Positions 37,349-48,647 of a stretch of 64,000 bases of DNA are shown here, one piece after another. The DNA comes from Symsagittifera roscoffensis (lineage: Eukaryota > Xenacoelomorpha > Acoela > Convolutidae): assembly GCF_963678635.1 (NCBI RefSeq), contig NC_087063.1, positions 22,698,701-22,762,700 on the forward strand, given 5' to 3'. Under the pieces are notes generated by a model. It was given only the letters and a program-made list of their open reading frames with translations. It searched no databases and was not told the origin of the DNA. The position numbers were made by a program, and so were the translations under genes. How positions within the stretch are numbered: position 1 is the first letter of the stretch; the number at the start of each line of letters is the position of its first letter.

Positions 37349-39287
37349 TCGTAGAAAATATCATTTATTTAATCCGAAAAACTTTCTGCCATGGGAACAC
37401 GCGAGTCGTTAGGTACTATCTTGAGTAGCGAACATTAGAAATGGCTGTTTTTACACAATTTTTTTAAGAACTAAGTCATCACCAATTGAAACATTATTGA
37501 CCGATTTCAAATTAGCAAACATAAGACAATGAAACCATTGGATTTTTGTTAAATCGCTAAAAACTATTTTTACTCAATTGATATGATACCAATTAGAACA
37601 ACAACGAAAGTGTATCTAATTTAAGAGTCCTGAAACTTTCAAACATTCATTGCATGTACACTCCTTGTTGTTTTTCCTCAGCTTGACGGCGCGGTTAAGG
37701 GTTAAAAAAGTAAAGTTGACTGGTTAAAGTAAATAAAAATGACAAAATAAAACCAAAGATTATCCAATTTAGAAGTCCTGAAAAATTTAAGCATTCTTTG
37801 CATGTACACTCCTTGTTGTTTTTCCTCAGTTTGACGGCGCGGTTAAGGGTTAAAAAAGGGAAATTGACTGGATAAAAGGGGACTGATCTAACCCATTATA
37901 AAAGGCTACAGTTTTATGGACGAAGAAAAAAAATATTACAAATTCACTTTAAATACAAATATTAAATCTAGCTAACTCGCTGATAACTCGAGCTCAGAAA
38001 GCGGCTCACCACCAGACTCCCCAAACCAGGAACTCTCTCCCGCAGACCGGAGACCTATTTGACAGACCCGTCTCTAAAACCCCTCAAAGGGCGCTCGACA
38101 AACAGGCACAAACATCAAACATATCACATCCAATTAAAAAATTCATCAGAACAATTGAGCTAAAAGGACGAATATCAAAAATCTCCAGAAAAAAAAATAG
38201 AGCTATCATCACAAATAAGACTAGTTTTAAAAACAGGCCGAGACAATAAATTGTGAAATTAGCATGGTAAATAATTTGAGAAGCGGTAACAATGACCTTG
38301 GCAGAAACCTTATCAGCCAAAAAAAATCAACAAACTTTGAGATTTATCAAAAGGCCCTCCGCCCTTAAAACTCAAAAAATACTTTTTGCTCGTCAAACGA
38401 AACCAATTGGGGCAACTAAGTCAATATAATAAAGCAAAAAAACCTAAATGCATTACTAAAATCTAATTTAAGTAAAACTCAGGACTTCGAGTTGTCATCA
38501 CGATCTATCAAATTTAAAAAGGAGTGTGCAGCAATTTCAGCTAGTTTAGTATATCAACCTCCTTGATAGCTCCCAAAAAAAATTGTCGCTCTGCGAGAGC
38601 CTTGCTTCCTGCGCATTTAGACGGGATGCGTCTGAGCGTGTTGTCGACGACAATAGGTCGCAAATCTCCGTCTGTTTTTAGGAAGGCGATAAGTTGGTTC
38701 CAAAAAAAGGTCTCAGCTGTTCGGGTAATATATCTTCTTCTATAAGATTTAGGAGCTAAGTGAGCCATTTCAAGAAATTGAACCCCGCATTGCCGATTGA
38801 TTTGCAAATAAAGTCTTTAAAAACTTGGGCAGCAATCTTTTCCGGACCGGCTTTCGAACCATTTGGTAAATACATAACTGCTTTGTACACCTCGAACTCA
38901 GTTACGAAACAACTATCGACGTTTACGTGTTAAGGCATTTATATCAGGTCTTTTTGGGTGTTTGGGTGTTTAGGTACCAGTTTTTTATAGTTAAAAATTA
39001 AAAAATTTCGATCTTGCCATCTGAAGCAGTCAGTTTTATTCCTCCCTTTATGTTTTCCCCTATCGAGCTTGCTGCTGATTAGCTTTTTTCTCTGCTCGAG
39101 ATCTGCATGGGGCCGCTTGACTCTTGATGAAGGGGTTTAGGCAGTGAAAGAAAATTGGCTCCAATTCTTTTGTTTAATATAGAGCTCATAGCTGTAGTTT
39201 GCTTACGACCACTTCTCCTGTGTTGTTCAAGACAAAATAAAAACGACGTCAGAAAAACCAGCCAATAAGTAACATTTTCTATACTGT
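37349..39287 (-). pseudogene. Decayed reverse transcriptase, family B, copy 3
   Basis: Best core fragment at 38,807-38,541: SYRRRYITRTAETFFWNQLI, AFLKTDGDLRPIVVDNTLRR, IPSKCAGSKALAERQFFLG. Just downstream, near 38,480-38,445, is LLKLDFSNAF. Upstream near 39,150-39,000 are pieces of the region that reads ISSKLDRGNIKGG in copy 2. Everything after motif A has been deleted: the frame jumps near 38,445 into sequence that elsewhere lies far downstream. The left part (37,349-38,340) is AT-rich and contains two copies of a GCATGTACACTCCTTGTTG block (37,654 and 37,800). Confidence 0.65.
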
Positions 39288-40479
39288 AGAAAATATCATT
39301 CATTTAATCCGAAAGACTTTCTGCCAAGGGAACACGCGAGTCGTTAGGTACTATCTTGAGTACTCGAACATTAGAAATGGCTGTTTTTACACAATTTTTT
39401 TAGAACTAAGTCATCACCAATTGAAACATTATTGACCGATTTCAAATTAGCAAACATAAAAAAATGAAACTATTGGATTTTTGTTAAGTCATTAAAATTT
39501 ACATTTACTCAATTGATATGATACCAATTAGAACAACAACCAAAGTTTATCCAATTTAGGAGTCCTGAAAGTTTTAAGCATTCGTTGCATGTACACTCTT
39601 TGTCGTTTTTCCTCAGCTTGACGGCGCGGTTAAGGGTTAAAAAAGTAAAGTTGACTGGATAAACCCATTATAAAAGGGCTACAATTTTCTAGACGAAGAA
39701 AATTTGTTACAAATTTAGTTTAAATACAATTATTAAATCTAGCTAACTCGCTGAAAACTCGAGCTCAGAAAGCGGCTCACCACCAGACTCCCTAAACCAG
39801 GATTTCCTTTCCGCAAACCGGAGACCTATTTGACCGACCCGTCTCTAAAACCCTTCAAAGGGCGCTCGACAAACATGCACAAACATCAAACATATCACAT
39901 CTAATTGATAAGTTTATCAAAACAATTAAGCTAAAAGGAAAAATATCAAAAATCTCTAGAAAAAAACTAGAGTTATCATCACAAATAAGACTAGTTTTAA
40001 AAACAGGCCGAGACAATAAAATGTGAAGTTAGCTTGGGAAGTAATTTGAGAAGCGATAAAAGTTACCTTGGCAGAAACCTTATCAGCCAAAAAAAATCAA
40101 CAAAGTTTAAGATTTATCAAAAGGCCCCCTCACCCTCAAAACTCAAAAAATACTTTTCGCTCGTCAAACGAAACAAATTGGGGCAACTAAGTCAAAATAA
40201 TAAGGCAAAAAACCTAATAAGCTCGAAGAAAGAAAAAATTGAAAAATTTACGACAAATAAGAAGTTATTAAGCCCCCCCCCCCCGCCCTCAAAACACAGA
40301 CACGCACACACACATACACGTTTGTAGCTCTTCAGAGGACGCAGTACTGGCCAATAAACCGATATAATGTACAAGTAGAAGGTTTTTGTGCACAGATCAC
40401 AAAGAACTTTCCACCGTCAGCTGTTTGTTCTTTAGCGAAGTTTTGCCTCTACTGTAGTTTCATATTTTTTCAATATCCT
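39288..40479 (-). repeat. Repeat copy 4 of the family B block, without RT core
   Basis: Starts with the CATTTAATCCGAAA / CTTTCTGCCAAGG segment shared with 34,137, 37,373 and 39,300 and continues with the GACTAGTTTTAAAAACAGGCC segment shared with 34,614, 35,973, 38,219, 39,989 and 47,546. It also has the TTACCTTGGCAGAAACCTTAT block and a C-run plus CACACACACATACAC near 40,270-40,318. No RT motif remains. It ends where the CR1-like sequence begins. Confidence 0.7.
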
Positions 40480-42262
40480 ATTTTTTCGATAAAGTTTTTG
40501 ACAGCAGCAGACAATTGTTAATCTGTAAGATCATAGGCGGCGGCAGTAGTGATATTTCTATTAACCAATCTTTGTACGAATCCATTTGGGGTATTATAAA
40601 TTTAATTATAGGTTATTACACATTTTCAAACTCCATAACTATATATTTTTCAATCCATAACAGGACATGCGTACAGGAGTATTAATAGGATCATAGATTT
40701 TTACAAATCCAGTTTTGCTTTTTGACCTTGTTTATTTGCAAATTCTACTTAAAGTTGCAGAAAAGCATGAGGCCCAAATCAGCTTGGGTTTTCTCAATTT
40801 TATTCACTTCATATTTGAAAAGCAGTTGTTTTTCTTTCTCGCACGTTTTGATTAGGGAGAATTTATCCACATTGAAATGCCTAGTGTTTCTATCGGTCCA
40901 GTCTAACAACGCATTTAACTCCCCCTTGACTATCCATTGAGGTTAAATTCTCGCTTAGAATTTTGGCATCATCGGCGAAAACAGGGAAAACAATCGAGTG
41001 CGCCTTTTCGGAAGTTCGTTAACAAAAACAATAAATAGTATGGGCTTCAAAATAATTCCATGCAGAAGATTGTAAATAATTTTTATTGGTTTTGAGTATA
41101 CTGATTTTATGCGTATAATTAATGCACGATTTGTTAGATAGGATTCGAATAATTTCAGGAGCTGTTTTCTGATTCTGGTTTCATAGAGTTTTTTCAAAAA
41201 CAGACCATGCTCCACTCTGTTAGAAGCCTTAATGTAGTCCGTAAAAATCACATCAAAATAATTTTGATTTTCGATGCCCTGGTATACTTTTTGCAAACTT
41301 TGAGTTATTGGAAAATCATTGATCGTCTTCCTAAAATCACACTGGGCACATGAAAAAAACAAGTAATGATCACAGAGTCGTCTAAAAACAATCCCTTCTA
41401 AAATTTTAGAAACTATTGATAACAAACACACCAGTCGGTAATTTTCAATATTATAATTATTGCGTCTTTTAGTTTATAAGGCTTATCACTGCTTGTTTCC
41501 AACCGTTAGGAAAAATAGCTGTTTGGAAAATTTTTCTGAATAACTGTGATAGAGAATGAGGAAGAGTAATACACAATTGTTTAAACAGTATCGATGCAAT
41601 TTTGTGAGGTTCTTTACTCTAGTTTATGTACAAGTTCATGCAAATTTCAATTATTTCCTTTTCTGAAAAATTAACATTAGTTAGAAATTTTACGCAATCA
41701 TTGCAACTCTCCCCTTCACTGATTTTTGTCGACACTAACTACACTGAAGCGGAAAAAATTGAAAATGGTTCTGCTTATCCTTTGTTTGTCTCATCGGGGA
41801 CATTCTCGTAAAACATTTATCGCGGGAAATTTGGTTTCCTAATTACTTTAAAATACACAAATAATTTTGAAGACACTCGTTCTGCAGCCAGCTCTTGTTC
41901 GTTTTCAATTTTGTCAATTTCCGCACTAGTTTTGACTAAATTTACTAATGAGCTGCTCTTGGCATAAAGATCTAGAAACTTCTACCGCGCAGTTTAAAAG
42001 CACCTTAAGTAATGCAAAAACTTTGCGTTTATCACAGTGGCAGCGACATTCTGTGTTCTGTTTTCTTTTGTACTTTCTGCGATTTTGCGGCCTTGAATCT
42101 GTCTGTTTTACCACAACTCTAGAACTTTATAAGAGTTCGACCAACAAAAAAAGGCCTAAATTTTGTTACGTTCAATGTTTTTCGCAACTCTGCAAAAAAG
42201 TTTTTACTTTTTACGCAACTTATAAAAAAAATTTTTCGCAGTTAAATATAATGTTAGACTAG
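40480..42262 (-). pseudogene. CR1/Jockey-like non-LTR reverse transcriptase, most complete copy
   Basis: Minus-strand pieces in the correct order: linker before RT (KLFVYFKVIRKPN, near 41,870-41,820), NFSEKEIIEICMNLDIN and PHKIASILFKQ (41,690-41,560), FPNGWKQAVISLIN (near 41,500), CLLSIVSKILEGIVFRRL, QCDFRKT, FTDYIKASNRVEH, FESYLTNR, LHGIILKPILFIVFVNELPK (41,431-41,000). The catalytic box FADDAKIL follows in a shifted frame near 40,985-40,960, then a thumb region (LLDWTDRNTRHFN, TQADLGLMLF; 40,930-40,740). Stops and shifts make it non-functional. The expected VPQG is changed to LLHG. Confidence 0.8.
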
Positions 42263-45200
42263 ACCGATTGAAATGCCTAGTGTTTCTATCGGTCCAGTCC
42301 CCCCTTGAATATCGATTGAGGTTAAATTCTTGCTTAGAATTTTGGCATCATCGGCGAAAACAGGGAAAACAATCGAGTGCGCCTTTTCGGAAGTTCGTTA
42401 ACAAAAACAATAAATAGTATGGGCTCCAAAATAATTCCATGCAGGACATTGTAATAATTTTTATTGGTTTTGAGTATACTGGTTTTATGCGTATAATTAA
42501 TGCACGATTTGTCAGATAGGATTCGGATAATTTTAGGAGCTGTTTTCTGATTCTGGTTTCATAGAGTTTTTTCAAAAACAGACCATGCTCCACTCTGTTA
42601 AAAGCCTTAATGTAGTCCGTAAAGGTCACATCAAAATATTTTTGATTTTCCATGCCCTGGTATACTTTTTGCAATCTTTGAGTTAATGGAAAATCATTGA
42701 TCGTCTTCCTAAAATCAAACTGGACACATGAAAAAAAATCAGGTAATGATCACAGAGTCGTCTAAAAACAATCCCTTCTAAAATTTTAGAAACTATTGAT
42801 AACAAACATACCAGTCGGTAATTTTTAATATTATATTTATTGCGTCTTTTAGTTTATAAGGCTTATCACTGCTTGTTTCCAACCGTTAGGAAAAATAGCT
42901 GTTTGGAAAATTTTTCTGAATAACTGTGATAGAGAATGAGGAAGAGTAATACACAATTGTTTAAACAGTATCGATGCAATTTTGTGAGGTTCTTTACTCT
43001 AGTTTATGTACAAGTTCATGCAAATTTCAATTATTTCCTTTTCTGGAAAATTAACATTAGTTAGAAATTTTACGCAATCATTGCAACTCTCCCCTTCACT
43101 GATTTTTGTCGACACTAACTACACTGAAGCGGAAAAAATTGAAAATGGTTCTGCTTATCCTTTGTTTGTCTCATCGGGGACATTCTCGTAAAACATTTAT
43201 CGCGGGAAATTTGGTTTCCTAATTACTTTAAAATACACAAATAATTTTGAAGACACTCGTTCTGCAGCCAGCTCTTGTTCGTTTTCAATTTTGTCAATTT
43301 CCGCACTAGTTTTGACTAAATTTACTAATGAGCTGCTCTTGGCATAAAGATCTAGAAACTTCTACCGCGCAGTTTAAAAGCACCTTAAGTAATGCAAAAA
43401 CTTTGCGTTTATCACAGTGGCAGCGACATTCTGTGTTCTGTTTTCTTTTGTACTTTCTGCGATTTTGCGGCCTTGAATCTGTCTGTTTTACCACAACTCT
43501 AGAACTTTATAAGAGTTCGACCAACAAAAAAAGGCCTAAATTTTGTTACGTTCAATGTTTTTCGCAACTCTGCAAAAAAGTTTTTACTTTTTACGCAACT
43601 TATAAAAAAATTTTTTCGCAGTTAAATATAATGTTAGACTAGACCGATTGAAATGCCTAGTGTTTCTATCGGTCCAGTCCCCCCTTGAATATCGATTGAG
43701 GTTAAATTCTTGCTTAGAATTTTGGCATCATCGGCGAAAACAGGGAAAACAATCGAGTGCGCCTTTTCGGAAGTTCGTTAACAAAAACAATAAATAGTAT
43801 GGGCTCCAAAATAATTCCATGCAGGACATTGTAATAATTTTTATTGGTTTTGAGTATACTGGTTTTATGCGTATAATTAATGCACGATTTGTCAGATAGG
43901 ATTCGGATAATTTTAGGAGCTGTTTTCTGATTCTGGTTTCATAGAGTTTTTTCAAAAACAGACCATGCTCCACTCTGTTAAAAGCCTTAATGTAGTCCGT
44001 AAAGGTCACATCAAAATATTTTTGATTTTCCATGCCCTGGTATACTTTTTGCAATCTTTGAGTTAATGGAAAATCATTGATCGTCTTCCTAAAATCAAAC
44101 TGGACACATGAAAAAAAATCAGGTAATGATCACAGAGTCGTCTAAAAACAATCCCTTCTAAAATTTTAGAAACTATTGATAACAAACATACCAGTCGGTA
44201 ATTTTTAATATTATATTTATTGCGTCTTTTAGTTTATAAGGCTTATCACTGCTTGTTTCCAACCGTTAGGAAAAATAGCTGTTTGGAAAATTTTTCTGAA
44301 TAACTGTGATAGAGAATGAGGAAGAGTAATACACAATTGTTTAAACAGTATCGATGCAATTTTGTGAGGTTCTTTACTCTAGTTTATGTACAAGTTCATG
44401 CAAATTTCAATTATTTCCTTTTCTGAAAAATTAACATTAGTTAGAAATTTTACGCAATCATTGCAACTCTCCCCTTCACTGATTTTTGTCGACACTAACT
44501 ACACTGAAGCGGAAAAAATTGAAAATGGTTCTGCTTATCCTTTGTTTGTCTCATCGGGGACATTCTCGTAAAACATTTATCGCGGGAAATTTGGTTTCCT
44601 AATTACTTTAAAATACACAAATAATTTTGAAGACACTCGTTCTGCAGCCAGCTCTTGTTCGTTTTCAATTTTGTCAATTTCCGCACTAGTTTTGACTAAA
44701 TTTACTAATGAGCTGCTCTTGGCATAAAGATCTAGAAACTTCTACCGCGCAGTTTAAAAGCACCTTAAGTAATGCAAAAACTTTGCGTTTATCACAGTGG
44801 CAGCGACATTCTGTGTTCTGTTTTCTTTTGTACTTTCTGCGATTTTGCGGCCTTGAATCTGTCTGTTTTACCACAACTCTAGAACTTTATAAGAGTTCGA
44901 CCAACAAAAAAAGGCCTAAATTTTGTTACGTTCAATGTTTTTCGCAACTCTGCAAAAAAGTTTTTACTTTTTACGCAACTTATAAAAAAAATTTTTCGCA
45001 GTTAAATATAATGTTAGACTAGACCGATTGAAATGCCTAGTGTTTCTATCGGTCCAGTCCCCCCTTGAATATCGATTGAGGTTAAATTCTTGCTTAGAAT
45101 TTTGGCATCATCGGCGAAAACAGGGAAAACAATCGAGTGCGCCTTTTCGGAAGTTCGTTAACAAAAACAATAAATAGTATGGGCTCCAAAATAATTCCAT

Positions 45201-46386
45201 GCAGGACATTGTAATAATTTTTATTGGTTTTGAGTATACTGGTTTTATGCGTATAATTAATGCACGATTTGTCAGATAGGATTCGGATAATTTTAGGAGC
45301 TGTTTTCTGATTCTGGTTTCATAGAGTTTTTTCAAAAACAGACCATGCTCCACTCTGTTAAAAGCCTTAATGTAGTCCGTAAAGGTCACATCAAAATATT
45401 TTTGATTTTCCATGCCCTGGTATACTTTTTGCAATCTTTGAGTTAATGGAAAATCATTGATCGTCTTCCTAAAATCAAACTGGACACATGAAAAAAAATC
45501 AGGTAATGATCACAGAGTCGTCTAAAAACAATCCCTTCTAAAATTTTAGAAACTATTGATAACAAACATACCAGTCGGTAATTTTTAATATTATATTTAT
45601 TGCGTCTTTTAGTTTATAAGGCTTATCACTGCTTGTTTCCAACCGTTTGGAAAAATAGCTGTTTGGAAAATTTTTCTGAATAACTGTGATAGAGAATGAG
45701 GAAGAGTAATACACAATTGTTTAAACAGTATCGATGCAATTTTGTGAGGTTCTTTACTCTAGTTTATGTCCAAGTTCATGCAAATTTCAGTTATTTCCTT
45801 TTCTGAAAAATTAACAGTAGTTAGAAATTTTACGCAATCATTGCCACTCTCCCCTTCACTGATTTTTGCCGACACTAAATACACTGAAGCGGAAAAAATT
45901 GAAAATGGTTCTGCTTATCCTTTGTTTGGCTCATCGGGAACATTCTCGTAAAACATTTACCGCGGGAAATTTGGTTTCCTAATTACTTTAAAATACACAA
46001 ATAATTTTGAAGACACTCGTTCTGCAGCCAGCTCTTGTTCGTATTCATTTTTGTCAATTTCCGCACTAGTTTTGACTAAATTTTTTAATGAGCTGCTCTT
46101 GGCAGAAAATTCTAGAAACTTCTATCGCACAGTTTAAAGGCACTTTAAGTAATGCAAAAACTTTGCGTTTATCACAGTGGCAGCGACATTCTGTGTTCTG
46201 TTTTCTTTTGTACTTTCTGCGATTTTGCGGCATTGAACCTGTCTGTTTTACCACAACTCTAGAACTTTATAAGAGTTCGACCAACAAAAAAAGGCTTAAA
46301 TTTCGTTACGTTCAATGTTTCTCGCAACTCATCGAAAAAAACTTTTACTTTTTACGCAACTTATAAAAAAAAATTTCGCAGTTAAA

Positions 46387-46439
46387 TGTGTTGTTAGACT
46401 GGACCGATTGAAATGCCTAGTGTTTCTATCGGTCCAGTC
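46387..46439. repeat. Fold-back hairpin at a unit junction of the RT array
   Basis: The left arm TGTTGTTAGACTGGACCGAT is the reverse complement, with few differences, of a piece of RT thumb-coding sequence present at 40,898-40,917. The right arm ATCGGTCCAGTC follows after the spacer TGAAATGCCTAGTGTTTCT. Shorter forms with an A in the arm (GACTAGACCGAT) occur at 42,257, 43,637 and 45,017. The inverted duplication sits exactly at the join of consecutive units. Confidence 0.85.
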
Positions 46440-46800
46440 CCCCCTTGAATATCCATTGAGGTTAAATTCTCGCTTAGAATTTTGGCATCATCGGCGAAAA
46501 CAGGGAAAACAATCGTGTGCGCCTTTTCGGAAGTTCGTTAACAAAAACAATAAATAGTATGGGCTCCAAAATAATTCCATGCAGGACATTGTTAATAACT
46601 TTTATTGGTTTTGAGTATACTGATTTTATGCGTATAATTAATGCACGATTTGTCAGATAGGATTCGGATAATTTTAGGAGCTGTTTTCTGATTCTGGTTC
46701 CATAGAGTTTTTTCAAAAACAGACCATGCTCCACTCTGTTAAAAACCTTAATGTAGTCCGTAAAGGTCACATCAAAATATTTTTGATTTTCGATGCCCTC

Positions 46801-46897
46801 GTAAAACCAAATTTCCCGGTAAATGTTTTACGAGAATGTCCCCAATGAGACAAACAAAGGTAAAGCAGAACACTTTTCAATTTTTTCCGCTTCTGTG
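46801..46897 (-). repeat. Inverted 95-bp insertion in the last array unit
   Basis: This stretch is the reverse complement of 47,378-47,470. It shares the variants special to that neighbour (CCGGGAAATTTGG without CGCGG, CATTGGGG, CTTTACC), so it was copied locally. It interrupts the RT palm-coding sequence of this unit. Confidence 0.85.
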
Positions 46898-47535
46898 GTA
46901 TACTTTTTGCAGTTTATACATTTTGCAAACTTTGAGTTAATAGAAAATCATTGATCGTCTTCCTAAAATCAAACTGACAACATGAAAAAAATCAGGTAAT
47001 GATCACAGAGTCGTCGAAAAACAATCCCTTCTAAAATTTTAGAAAGTATTGATAACAAACATACCAGTCGGTAATTTTTAATATTATATTTATTGCATCT
47101 TTTAGTTTATAAGGCTTATCACTGCTTGTTTCCAACCGTTTGGAAAAATAGCTGTTAGGAAAATTTTTCTGAATAACTGTGATAGAGAATGAGGAAGAGT
47201 AATACACAATTGTTTAAACAGTATCGATGCAATTTTGTGAGGTTCTTTACTCTAGTTTATGTCCAAGTTCATGCAAATATCAATTATTTCCTTTTCTGAA
47301 AAATTAACCGTAGTTAGAAATTTTACGCAATCATTGCTTCTCTCCCCTTCACTGATTTTTGTCGACACTAAATACACAGAAGCGGAAAAAATTGAAAATT
47401 GTTCTGCTTTACCTTTGTTTGTCTCATTGGGGACATTCTCGTAAAACATTTACCGGGAAATTTGGTTTCCTAAATACTTTAAAATACACAAATAATTTTG
47501 AGGACACTTGTTTTGCAGCCAGCTCTTGTTCGTAT

Positions 47536-48210
47536 TCACAAATAAGACTAGTTTTAAAAACAGGCCGAGACAATAAAATGTGAAATTAGCATGGGAAGTA
47601 ATTTGAGAAGCGGTAAAAATTACCTTGGCAGAAACTTTATCAGCCAAAAAAAATCAACAAAGTTTAAGATTTATCAAAAGGCCCTCTCGCTCTCAAAACT
47701 CAAAAAACACTTTTTGCTTGTCAAACGAAACAAATTGGGGCAACTAAGTCAAAATAATAAAGCAAAAATCCTAATAAGCCCGAAGAAAGAAAAAAAAATG
47801 GGAAAACTTACGATAAATAAGAAGTTATTAAGCCCTCCTCGCCCTCAAAACACAGACACGCACACACACATACACCTTTGTAGCTCTTCAGAGGACGCAA
47901 TATTGGCCAATAAACCGATATAATGTACTAGTAGAAGGCCTTTTGTGCACAGAGCTGCTTGTTCTTTAGGAAGTTTTGCCTCTACTGTAGTATTATATTT
48001 TTTCAATATCCTATTTTTTCGATAAAATTTTTGACAGCAGCAGACAGTTGTTAATCTGTAAGATCACAGGCGGCGGCAGTAGTGATATTTCGATTAACCA
48101 ATCTTTGTACGAATCCATTTGGGGTATTATAAAGTTAATTATAGGTCATTACACATTTTCAAAATCCATAACAATATATTTTTCAATCCATAACAGGGAC
48201 ATGCGTACGT
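47536..48210. repeat. Further copy of the family B block
   Basis: Begins ACAAATAAGACTAGTTTTAAAAACAGGCC and proceeds as at 39,980-40,560: TTACCTTGGCAGAAAC, the CACACACACATACACC stretch near 47,862, then the shared AT-rich part with GGCGGCGGCAGTAGTGATATTTC (48,068, also at 40,534). No RT motif. The same order of blocks as at 39,980-40,960 shows that a segment containing both families was duplicated. Confidence 0.75.
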
Positions 48211-48647
48211 GAGTATTAATAGGATCATAGATTTATACAAATCCAGTTTTGCTTTTTGACCTTGTTTATTTGCAATTTCTACTTAAAGTTGCAGAAAAGC
48301 ATGAGGCCCAAATCAGCTTGGGTTTTCTCAATTTTATTCACTTCATATTCGAAAAGCAGTTGTTTTTCTTTTTCGAACGCTTTGATTAGGGAGAATTTAT
48401 CCACATTGAAATGCCTAGTGTTTCCATCGGTCCAGTCTAACAACGCATTTAACTCCCCCTTGAATATCCATTGAGGTTAAATCCTCGCTTAGAATTTTGG
48501 CATCGTCGGCGAAAACAGGGAAAACAGTCGTGTGCGCCTTTTTGGAAGATGGTTAACAAAAACAATAACTAATGAAAGCCCCAAAATAAATCCATGCAGG
48601 ACATTGTTGATAATTTTCATTGGTTTTGAGTATACTGATTTTATGTA
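48211..48647 (-). pseudogene. CR1-like RT thumb fragment, second copy
   Basis: The minus strand repeats the thumb region seen at 40,740-40,930 (LLDWTDGNTRHFN, KIEKTQADLGLML) and the FADDAKIL box near 48,510-48,485. Then it stops abruptly at the edge of the next repeat unit (48,648). Non-functional fragment. Confidence 0.7.

Larger units (their letters stand above)
42263..47535 (-). repeat. Tandem array of a 1,380-bp segment of the CR1-like RT
   Basis: Unit boundaries lie at about 42,263, 43,643, 45,023 and 46,401; corresponding features recur at exactly 1,380-base spacing (for example 41,626, 43,006, 44,386 and 45,766). Each unit holds the pre-RT linker and the RT from its N-terminus to FADD, without the thumb. 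The units at 42,263, 43,643 and most of 45,023 are almost identical: I see only a few single-base differences. The unit at 46,401 is older, with many differences and an inverted insertion. All units carry the same disabling changes, so a dead gene was amplified as DNA. Confidence 0.95.

Noticed and set aside
41626..45951. Recurrent 61- to 108-codon frames on the + strand of the RT array
   Set aside because: They are antisense to CR1-like RT sequence; recurrence only reflects the 1,380-bp unit.
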